A stretch of 35,703 nucleotides of DNA from NCBI GenBank assembly GCA_018064695.1, contig JAGHUU010000184.1:1-35703 (forward strand), in the 5' to 3' direction. The position numbers and the translations under genes are program-made. The notes beneath the pieces are model-generated. The model ran no database searches and was not told the origin of the DNA. It saw only the letters and a program-made list of their open reading frames with translations. Shown in pieces: positions 1 to 5,623 of this stretch; position 1 is the first letter of the stretch; the number at the start of each line of letters is the position of its first letter. Source of the stretch: Candidatus Blautia equi (lineage in GTDB: Bacteria > Bacillota > Clostridia > Lachnospirales > Lachnospiraceae).

Positions 1-56
1 TGCCCAAACCTATTAAAACCATTTCATGGAAAATCGTAAAACAAGAACGATGAAAC

Positions 57-103
57 GAGGAGAGAAATCATACTGCAGTTATTGCTGTCTGGTCTCTCTC
101 CTC
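57..103. other. Inverted repeat at left edge
   Basis: Nine bases at 57-65 (GAGGAGAGA) are perfectly complementary to 95-103, with a 29-base loop. The repeat lies about 110 bp beyond the stop codon of the membrane-protein gene ending at 213. It has no clear T-tract on either side, so it is not a convincing terminator. Nothing else was recognised in 1-212, which is very AT-rich. Confidence 0.35.
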
Positions 104-212
104 ATACTGTATTATACATTCAAAAAAAACAATATTAATTTTTTCTTATCCATCTCAATATCGCATGGGGTACAGTAATAATCATATACTACCTAATCAT
201 GCATTTGATTTG

Positions 213-995
213 CTACTTAAATAATACTTCCGTATCAGAAGGTACATGGTCAATGATGTATTTGACAAGTTCTATTCTACCTTCATCTTCAGCACTGAAT
301 TTCCTGATATCAAATCTATTTGTCTGATTATCATAAATATACCCCGTCCATCTCTCAGACTGCTCTGTTTTTTCCTGAAAAATATAGATTTTCTTTATTT
401 GATCAAACTCAATCTCCTTTTTTAGATACCATTCTGGGTACACTAGTTTCGTTTCCGTAACATAGCCCACATTGTACCCTTCTGCGATACAAGCTGGCCA
501 CGAAAGCATTGTCAGTATAATAAGCCAGGTTGTCAGTTTTTTCCATGGATACCCTGTTTTTCTATTAAAGCCTAGAATGTCATACTCCACAAGGCATTGA
601 GAAATGGATTCCGGAAATGGTAATAGCGCTGTAATATATATGACCCATAACACACAGCACAGCAGTGGGATGAGGTCCAATAAAGAACGCTCACCAAAAA
701 CATATATTGCTCCTTCAGCCGTATAATGCTGTTTTATCAAGAATGATTGTATGTGATAGTATGCTTCGACATTTATAATTACCCAAAAAACGCAGAGAAG
801 CCGATATGGGTTGGCATTCGGATGATCCGAGGGATAATGAGCAGGGCGATGCCGATCCCAATACCATTCTGAATTCTTATAATCATCAAATCCAGGTATC
901 TCCACAAATTTTTCCGGATAACGAACAATATGATAGTATCTGATGGATAAAAACAGAAGAATCAATAAGTGAATCACACTAAATACAATACTCAT
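213..995 (-). CDS. Unrecognised membrane protein, 260 aa
   Basis: I do not recognise this family. The protein has an N-terminal hydrophobic segment (about residues 5-20), a polar stretch rich in Trp, Tyr and His (about 35-62), and three more likely membrane segments (about 64-85, 104-126 and 150-172). A mostly hydrophilic C-terminal region of about 85 residues follows. The start at 995 is supported by a GGGAG sequence eight bases upstream. The gene begins 29 bases after the stop of the next membrane-protein gene on the same strand, so the two probably share an mRNA that starts before the nucleotidyltransferase gene. Base composition is AT-richer than the housekeeping genes to the right. No function is proposed. 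Confidence 0.6.
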   Translation of the reverse strand: MSIVFSVIHLLILLFLSIRYYHIVRYPEKFVEIPGFDDYKNSEWYWDRHRPAHYPSDHPNANPYRLLCVFWVIINVEAYYHIQSFLIKQHYTAEGAIYVFGERSLLDLIPLLCCVLWVIYITALLPFPESISQCLVEYDILGFNRKTGYPWKKLTTWLIILTMLSWPACIAEGYNVGYVTETKLVYPEWYLKKEIEFDQIKKIYIFQEKTEQSERWTGYIYDNQTNRFDIRKFSAEDEGRIELVKYIIDHVPSDTEVLFK

Positions 996-1024
996 ATATT
1001 ACTCCCAACATACTTGTCAAATCC

Positions 1025-1489
1025 TTAGGACGGAGAACCATTTCTCCATGATTTTTCCCATGCGCATAATATTTTCGAGTATCGATAATATCTGATTTTA
1101 ATCTTATCTCCTGTTTGTGGTCTGTGAATCTGTGCAATCTCATCATATTTCATGCAAACCGGAACGATTAATGTTATTTTCCCTTTAGACTTGTAGTTGA
1201 CTCTCCACTCGCAATAATATCTATTATGCAGAATTTCATATTTTTCAATATTGATCATGTTAGAAAATATAACTTCATCATCAACATGACCCAAAAGTAA
1301 ATCCAATGGCAACAACAGGACCGACCTATACAGATATGCCGCAGGTATAAGGAACAACATTTCATAGAAGAGCATCACCCAAATATTTTTTGACATTCCC
1401 CAATAAAAAAAGTAGGCTACTAAACAAATTACAATCAACATTGGACTATGACCGAATAAATATTGGCGCATGTCTATTTTTTCATCCAC
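1025..1489 (-). CDS. Unrecognised small membrane protein, 154 aa (GTG start)
   Basis: The protein has two close hydrophobic segments (about residues 17-32 and 37-62), then a hydrophilic C-terminal half of beta-rich appearance with many Tyr, Lys and Arg. The reading frame stays open upstream to an ATG at 1567, but a strong AAGGAGG at 1498-1504 sits eight bases before the GTG at 1489, so I chose the GTG; the longer form would be 180 aa. The gene lies between the nucleotidyltransferase gene upstream and the 260-aa membrane protein downstream, 29 bases apart from the latter. It resembles no family I can name with confidence. It could be a membrane partner of the neighbouring 260-aa protein, but only proximity supports that. 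Confidence 0.55.
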   Translation of the reverse strand: MDEKIDMRQYLFGHSPMLIVICLVAYFFYWGMSKNIWVMLFYEMLFLIPAAYLYRSVLLLPLDLLLGHVDDEVIFSNMINIEKYEILHNRYYCEWRVNYKSKGKITLIVPVCMKYDEIAQIHRPQTGDKIKIRYYRYSKILCAWEKSWRNGSPS

Positions 1490-1578
1490 AACTACAACCT
1501 CCTTCCAGACGAAAAGCTCTGTGACGAATTTCCATTCTCCGTTTTGCCAATTCCCTTGCTCCGCCAATATCGTCTAAC

Positions 1579-1917
1579 TCAAGCGACATACAGTTCGATA
1601 CCTTCCTTTCTGACATTATTGTAAAAAGGATATGCGTTAAGCCATTTATTAAAATGATCGCAATTCTTTACAATCGGCATAATCAGGAGGTCATGGTCAA
1701 AGTTGAAATCAAATGTCACATCTGATAATGCATCACCTTTTACCTTGATTTCTGCTTCATCAATATCTACAAGTATCATGATATCTATATCTGAATCTTC
1801 TCTGTTGTCTCCTCTTGCATGCGATCCATACAATATAATTTCCCTTAAACTGGAACCGTATATCCTTACAATATCGGCAATATACTGTTGTAAAAGATCA
1901 GTCATAATTTGTGACAT
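1579..1917 (-). CDS. MNT-type nucleotidyltransferase domain protein
   Basis: This 112-aa protein has the minimal nucleotidyltransferase signature of the DNA polymerase beta superfamily: GSHARG at residues 31-36 followed by DSDIDIM, whose Asp43 and Asp45 match the first two metal-binding acidic residues. A third candidate acidic position lies near residues 68-76 (VTFDFNFDHD). Known relatives transfer nucleotides to proteins or small molecules; many act as the antitoxin half of HEPN/MNT pairs by AMPylating a HEPN toxin. No HEPN gene is adjacent here: the next gene downstream encodes a membrane protein. Start context is weak (GGTG only), so the internal ATG four codons later is also possible. 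It appears to be the first gene of a three-gene minus-strand operon. Confidence 0.8.
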   Translation of the reverse strand: MSQIMTDLLQQYIADIVRIYGSSLREIILYGSHARGDNREDSDIDIMILVDIDEAEIKVKGDALSDVTFDFNFDHDLLIMPIVKNCDHFNKWLNAYPFYNNVRKEGIELYVA

Positions 1918-2018
1918 TTTTTCACCATTTTTTGCAAATCGCTGTCTGATGATTTAGGACATCATCAAAAAAAGATTATGTTCCACATCATATAATTCTT
2001 TCCGTTTGCTTTATGTTC

Positions 2019-2027
2019 ATTATACCA
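2019..2027 (-). promoter_or_regulatory. Extended -10 promoter for the MNT operon
   Basis: On the minus strand the sequence TGGTATAAT is a perfect extended -10 element. No good -35 hexamer is seen 17 bases upstream. Transcription would start near 2012, leaving a leader of about 95 bases before the ATG at 1917. The rest of 1918-2160 shows no gene. Confidence 0.45.
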
Positions 2028-2159
2028 AATGGCATCCTGGTTTTCACTTGATTTTTACTTTATCTGTAATCAGAGATTAGATGTGGTTACTGCTCACAAG
2101 TTTGTTGAAAAATACATGCAAAAAACACCGTCCCCGCCAGACATGTGACAAAAACAGTG

Positions 2160-2334
2160 CTTTCAGTGCACCTTCAGGGGTGCTGCATGCCGGTGGCATG
2201 CGTTTAGCACCGACCGAGCCGGGAGGCGAGACCTCGAAACCCGTGACAGGGTTCGAGCCCCTATAGTGGGTCAAAAAAAAGCCCCAACTGCCAACAGATG
2301 TTAACAACTAGGACTTCCAGTGCACCTTCAGGGG
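2160..2334. repeat. Duplicated 3' end of tRNA-Lys (att-site-like direct repeat)
   Basis: The 17 bases at 2318-2334, which cover the last 13 bases of the tRNA acceptor/T-arm plus the discriminator and flank, are repeated identically at 2164-2180. Allowing one mismatch the match extends to 21 bases (2160-2180 and 2314-2334). The copies are 154 bp apart in direct orientation. Tyrosine-recombinase elements that insert at tRNA 3' ends leave this footprint. No integrase gene is visible between or near the copies in the window. Confidence 0.6.
2179..2262. other. Nested hairpins between the att-like repeats
   Basis: Positions 2179-2211 form a strong hairpin: outer arms GGTGCT/AGCACC and inner arms GCATGCC/GGCATGC around a three-base loop, with a four-base bulge. 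A second hairpin pairs CGAAACCC near 2234 with GGGTTCG near 2250 (one bulged base). The 16 bases at 2247-2262 are an exact inverted copy of the tRNA-Lys T-arm at 2330-2345. No protein-coding gene is credible here; whether it acts as DNA or RNA structure is unknown. Confidence 0.5.
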
Positions 2335-2393
2335 CTCGAACCCTGGACACCCTGATTAAGAGTCAGGTGCTCTACCAGCTGAGCTAAAGGTGC
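2321..2393 (-). tRNA. tRNA-Lys (anticodon CTT)
   Basis: The minus strand folds into a complete cloverleaf of 73 bases: acceptor GCACCTT/AAGGTGC, D-stem GCTC/GAGC, anticodon stem CCTGA/TCAGG with loop CTCTTAA (anticodon CTT, reading AAG), a five-base variable loop, and T-arm CAGGG-TTCGAGC-CCCTG. The discriminator is A. CCA is not encoded. A near-consensus promoter lies just upstream. The 3' half is copied nearby (see the direct repeat). Confidence 0.95.
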
Positions 2394-2424
2394 ATTCGTA
2401 TGAAATTTTCTCAACGCAAGAGCT

Positions 2425-2454
2425 ATTATAAGCTCACAAAGGTCAAAAAGTCAA
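2425..2454 (-). promoter_or_regulatory. Promoter of tRNA-Lys
   Basis: The minus strand shows TTGACT (2449-2454) and a perfect TATAAT (2425-2430) separated by 18 bases. Predicted initiation is near 2417, about 24 bases before the mature tRNA 5' end. The -10 element sits inside a short palindrome (GAGCTTATAATAGCTC). Confidence 0.75.
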
Positions 2455-2492
2455 GTGTAATTTCATACTTTTTTTATAAATTTAAATCAGCC

Positions 2493-3152
2493 TCAGGCGT
2501 GCTGTTTCATGATCAGTTTGCAGATAGGATTGCCCTGAGAGGAAAACTTTTCTTCATACTCTGTCATGACATTGCCCTGTACCATCTCCTCATTATGGTG
2601 AAGATCAAAGGTGGAGGCCATAAGGTGCCATCCGGCTTCAGGAATCTCCTCCAGGGAGAACTCAAAGAGCGGGCGGTTGTCTGTCTTAAACTCCACCACT
2701 CCATCCTCCGCCAGGATCTGCTCATAGCGGGCCAGGAACTCTCTGGAAGTCAGGCGGCGCTTGGCGTGGCGGGCCTTTGGCCACGGATCGGAAAAATTCA
2801 GGTAGATCTTAGCCACTTCCCCTTTCTCGAATACCTCCGGCAGGATCCTTGCATCCATACGCATGAAAAGAAGATTCTGCGGGCGTTCGCCGGCAGCTTC
2901 TCTCTCCTCCATCTTTTCAATGGCACGCACCAGCACGCTGTCATACATCTCGATTCCAACGTAATTGATCTCAGGATGAAGCTTTGCCAGATCCATAAGG
3001 AACCGTCCTTTGCCCATACCTACCTCAATATGCAGCGGCTGTGCTGCAGGAAAAACAGATGCCCACTTTCCTTTATTGGAAACAGGGTCCTGTACCACAT
3101 AATCACTCTCTATGATCGCATCCTTCGCGCCTGGGATATTTCTAAGTCTCAT
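2493..3152 (-). CDS. trmB: tRNA (guanine-N7-)-methyltransferase TrmB
   Basis: TrmB uses S-adenosylmethionine to methylate N7 of guanosine 46 in the variable loop of tRNA. The 219-aa length is typical of bacterial TrmB. Visible signatures are the SAM-binding loop IEVGMGKGRF (about residues 42-51), the acidic IEMYD motif, the catalytic-region YLNFSDPWPKARHAKRRL (about 117-134) and the substrate-binding FKTDNRPLFEFS stretch. The start at 3152 fits the usual MRLRN N-terminus. The upstream ATC-hydrolase-like gene ends only 15 bases before it, so the two are probably cotranscribed, and the tRNA-Lys gene lies 99 bases downstream in the same direction, with its own promoter. Identification is firm. 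Confidence 0.95.
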   Translation of the reverse strand: MRLRNIPGAKDAIIESDYVVQDPVSNKGKWASVFPAAQPLHIEVGMGKGRFLMDLAKLHPEINYVGIEMYDSVLVRAIEKMEEREAAGERPQNLLFMRMDARILPEVFEKGEVAKIYLNFSDPWPKARHAKRRLTSREFLARYEQILAEDGVVEFKTDNRPLFEFSLEEIPEAGWHLMASTFDLHHNEEMVQGNVMTEYEEKFSSQGNPICKLIMKQHA

Positions 3153-3167
3153 TGCGCATCCTCCGGT

Positions 3168-3824
3168 TTATTTACTCTTATAATCTTTATATTTGATCCC
3201 AATAGGGCTCTTATCCGGCACGAACCTGTAGTCGCAGTACTGGCCGCCGGTGGCTTCGGTTTGTTTTCTGAGAAGCTTTGCATGCAGGAATTTTTCGAAG
3301 ATGAAATCAAATCTGCAGATGTACGGCATCATCTCCTCGTATCCGTGGGCTTTTACAAAGGCATACAAAGGGCAGCCGATCATGTGATAGGCGATGCCCG
3401 TTTTTTTATTGTCCGGGTTCATTTTAAGGGTCCAGGTGCCTGTCCATTCGCCCCGGGCTTTATGCTCTTCCACCTTTTTAGCATGGTCAGCATATATTTT
3501 GTAATACAGAGGCTTTACATACCCCCAGCGGTTCATATCCGTAAAGAAGCTGACCCACTTATAATCCTCATACAGGCGGTTAACCAGTACCTCAATGGCC
3601 GTTTCGTCTATTCTGTGACCACTGGCCTCATAGTAGGCAAAAAATGCAGCAACCATATCAATATTGGACGCCATCATGTTTTCACCCATATCCGGCGTTT
3701 CATGCATCAGTCTGTCATAGACCTCCTGGGCGCTGCGGTCCACTTCCTCCGCCTCCGCACCAAGCTGTTCTTTACAATACTCCACAAAATATCTGCGGAT
3801 AAAACCCGACATCTTATACTGCAT
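3168..3824 (-). CDS. ATC hydrolase family protein (L-2-amino-thiazoline-4-carboxylate hydrolase-like)
   Basis: The 218-aa protein resembles the ATC_hydrolase family, named for an enzyme opening the thiazoline ring of L-2-amino-thiazoline-4-carboxylate on the way to L-cysteine. The recognisable part is the C-terminal half: YHMIGCPLYAFVKAHGYEEMMPYICRFD, then EKFLHAKLLRKQTEATGGQYCDYRF, where the GG-x-x-CD motif and the two upstream cysteines are the family hallmarks. Many relatives in gut Clostridia have no tested activity, so the substrate is open. The frame extends upstream to 3902, but an AGGAGG six bases before the ATG at 3824 marks the likely start. It is the first gene of an apparent operon with trmB; no functional connection between the two is obvious. 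Confidence 0.75.
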   Translation of the reverse strand: MQYKMSGFIRRYFVEYCKEQLGAEAEEVDRSAQEVYDRLMHETPDMGENMMASNIDMVAAFFAYYEASGHRIDETAIEVLVNRLYEDYKWVSFFTDMNRWGYVKPLYYKIYADHAKKVEEHKARGEWTGTWTLKMNPDNKKTGIAYHMIGCPLYAFVKAHGYEEMMPYICRFDFIFEKFLHAKLLRKQTEATGGQYCDYRFVPDKSPIGIKYKDYKSK

Positions 3825-3873
3825 AGGCTCCCTCCTCACGAAAACCACATTATTCTCTCGCCTTTTTATGCAT

Positions 3874-3902
3874 ATTTTCAGCGTTTTATAAATTTCTGAC
3901 AA
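3874..3902 (-). promoter_or_regulatory. Possible promoter of the ATC-hydrolase/trmB operon
   Basis: TTGTCA (3897-3902) and GAAAAT (3874-3879) are 17 bases apart on the minus strand, five and four matches of six to the consensus hexamers. Initiation near 3867 would leave a leader of about 43 bases. The region is AT-rich, so chance matches are likely. Confidence 0.3.
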
Positions 3903-4078
3903 TAACAGATTATGGAACTATTTTCTCACAATTAAGAAGAAAATAAAATCATTTTTTTATTTTATCAATGTCAAGCGGATTTTTGGGATTTTGGCTGAAA
4001 TCGGCGATTTTAGGATATTTTACCAAAACATGCGTTTGTTACAAAATTGTTAACTACATTTTTCAATTCTGTTATCAG

Positions 4079-4233
4079 TGTGGAGAATGTGGATAACTTG
4101 GTGTATAACTGATTTTTACTGGGTTTTTCCACCTTCAAAAATGTGGATAACTCTTGCATACACATTTGTACAATCCACATTTTCGGTGGATATTTGTGCA
4201 TTTTGCTATTTTGCCATTTTTTCATGTGGATAT
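4079..4233. other. Cluster of DnaA-box-like sites
   Basis: Two perfect matches to the DnaA box (TTATCCACA on the minus strand) occur at 4088-4096 and 4142-4150. One-mismatch copies lie at 4079-4087 (directly abutting the first), 4100-4108 and 4225-4233, and weaker ones near 4171-4179 and 4188-4196. An extremely AT-rich stretch (about 3930-4070) flanks the cluster on one side, as in a duplex-unwinding element. No dnaA or dnaN gene is in the window and gene direction does not switch here, so this may be a DnaA-binding regulatory locus rather than the main origin. Confidence 0.55.
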
Positions 4234-4310
4234 CTTACGATCCACTTTTCCATTGCACAGATGATAAAAGAATGCAGTTCACACAGGATCTTATACCGGT
4301 CAAACCGGAT

Positions 4311-4433
4311 TTTATGCATCCATTTCTACTTCGAGTCCCGTCGAATAGGACTTTAGGCATCCGCTCCGACTTCGCTTCCCGTCGAATAGAATTTTACGCA
4401 TCCGCTCCAACTTCTGCTGCGGTGAATTATAAA
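4311..4433. repeat. Three imperfect 41-bp tandem repeats at the trxB 3' end
   Basis: Units run 4311-4351, 4352-4392 and 4393-4433, each starting TTTA-x-GCATCC. The first two share the block CCCGTCGAATAG; the second and third share GCATCCGCTCC-x-ACTTC. The third unit overlaps the last codons and stop codon of trxB (stop at 4427-4429), and a short CCGGT-CAA-ACCGG hairpin lies just beyond (4296-4308). No open frame or classic terminator explains the array. Confidence 0.65.
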
Positions 4434-5350
4434 AGATACTCCTGCACGGAGGTCACTGCGTTTGCTCCGTCAGCAACCGCTGTCACTACCTGGCGCAGCT
4501 TCTTGGTGCGGATATCGCCTGCAGCAAAGATTCCCGGTGTGCTGGTCACACAATCCTCTCCTGCTTCCACATATCCGTTCTTATCCAGCTTCACAAAGCC
4601 CTCCAGAAGCTCTGTATTCGGCACGATGCCAACGGCTATAAACACACCGTCCACATCCACGATCTGCAGAATACCGCTCTTTACGGACTTCAGAGTGATG
4701 CCTGTCACGTGGTCTTCCTCCCCATGGATCTCCACAGGGCTCTGAGACCAGAGTACTTCCACGTTCTCACACTCCTTAAGCTTCTCCTGCAGAACACGAT
4801 CCGCCCGGAGCGTATCCCTTCTGTGCACCAGATAGACCTGCTCGCACACTCTGGATAAAAAGATGGCATCCTCCACGGCCGTATTGCCGCCGCCGATCAC
4901 CACCGTGGTCTTTCCCTTAAAGAAAGCACCATCACAGGTAGCACAGTAGGAAACACCCATACCGCTGAATTCCTCCTCACCCGGAATATCCAGATGTCTG
5001 TGGGAAGCCCCGCCGGAGAGAATCACCGTTTTGCTCCTGTACTCCTTCTTTTTAGAACGAAGAAGAAAACCCTCCTCCGTCTTCTCAATACTGCGGATAA
5101 AATCCCTCTCAGGAACCATCCCCAGCTTCTCCGCATGATCCGCCAGCTTCTCCGCCAGCTCGATCCCGCTGATCCCCGGAAGCCCCGGATAATTATCGAT
5201 CTCATAAGTATCCACGATCTGCCCGCCGGCCTCAAACTTCCTGTCGATCCAGATCGTCTTAAGCCCGGCCCGCGCCGCATAAACCGCCGCACCAACCCCC
5301 GCCGGCCCGGCACCAAGTATCGTCAAATCAAACAATTCACTCATAACCAT
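4427..5350 (-). CDS. trxB: Thioredoxin-disulfide reductase
   Basis: This FAD enzyme passes electrons from NADPH to thioredoxin in the cytoplasm. The 307-aa sequence has the N-terminal FAD-binding motif LGAGPAGVGAAVYAARAG (residues 12-29), the redox-active CATC (Cys136 and Cys139), the NADPH-binding GGGNTAVEDA motif (about 153-162) and the C-terminal FAD motif TPGIFAAGDIR. Length and order are those of low-molecular-weight TrxB. Two ATGs are possible: 5350 has AAAGG five bases upstream and is kept, while 5344 (MSELF) is two codons further in. A near-consensus promoter ends 20 bases upstream, so trxB is probably transcribed alone. No thioredoxin gene is nearby. The C-terminal codons merge with a 41-bp tandem repeat array. 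Confidence 0.95.
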   Translation of the reverse strand: MVMSELFDLTILGAGPAGVGAAVYAARAGLKTIWIDRKFEAGGQIVDTYEIDNYPGLPGISGIELAEKLADHAEKLGMVPERDFIRSIEKTEEGFLLRSKKKEYRSKTVILSGGASHRHLDIPGEEEFSGMGVSYCATCDGAFFKGKTTVVIGGGNTAVEDAIFLSRVCEQVYLVHRRDTLRADRVLQEKLKECENVEVLWSQSPVEIHGEEDHVTGITLKSVKSGILQIVDVDGVFIAVGIVPNTELLEGFVKLDKNGYVEAGEDCVTSTPGIFAAGDIRTKKLRQVVTAVADGANAVTSVQEYLL

Positions 5351-5377
5351 ACATACCTTTCAAGCATCATATCCACC

Positions 5378-5406
5378 ATTATAAATCCATCCCCTCTTCC
5401 TAGCAA
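5378..5406 (-). promoter_or_regulatory. trxB: Promoter of trxB
   Basis: TTGCTA (5401-5406) and a perfect TATAAT (5378-5383) are separated by exactly 17 bases on the minus strand. Initiation near 5371 leaves a leader of about 20 bases. This promoter lies inside a 64-codon open frame (5360-5554), which argues against that frame being a gene. Confidence 0.6.
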
Positions 5407-5447
5407 TAACCAACTCCCCTTCCTTTTCCACTATACTTACAAAGTCA

Positions 5448-5614
5448 GGAGGATCCGGGTGATATATGTACGGTTTGTCTGCTTCATAGCGGACATGAAA
5501 GGGGGAATTGTCTGACAATGGCGAACATCGAAGATGTACGACAATGGCAGGCAATTCCCCCTTTTGTGTCAGTTATGCGGCAGACAAACCGTACATATAT
5601 CGGCCGGATCCTCC
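5448..5614. repeat. Long imperfect palindrome, 63-bp arms (MITE-like)
   Basis: The arms 5448-5510 and 5552-5614 are complementary at 55 of 63 positions. The outer end reads GGAGGATCCGG and the inner end GGGGGAATTG. The 41-base centre holds a small perfect hairpin (ACATC-GAA-GATGT, 5525-5537) between two direct copies of GACAATGGC. It lies between the last antiporter gene and trxB, both minus strand. No target-site duplication is evident. It could terminate the long antiporter mRNA or be a non-autonomous mobile repeat. Confidence 0.75.
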
Positions 5615-5623
5615 GTCCGTCTT

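Noticed and set aside
2077-2307. Seventy-six-codon minus-strand open frame beside the tRNA gene
   Set aside because: It spans hairpins and tRNA-derived repeats and has no ribosome binding site; the coding potential is best explained by the repeat.
4010-4225. Seventy-one-codon minus-strand open frame over the DnaA-box cluster
   Set aside because: It is Lys/Asn/Met-rich, as expected of AT-rich DNA, and overlaps the repeated DnaA-like sites.
3903-4426. Calling the DnaA-box region the chromosomal origin oriC
   Set aside because: dnaA, dnaN and the usual neighbours are absent and genes on both sides run on the same strand; only the box cluster itself is supported.
5360-5554. Sixty-four-codon minus-strand open frame just upstream of trxB
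   Set aside because: Its first half lies inside the long palindrome and its second half contains the trxB promoter, so it is unlikely to be a gene.
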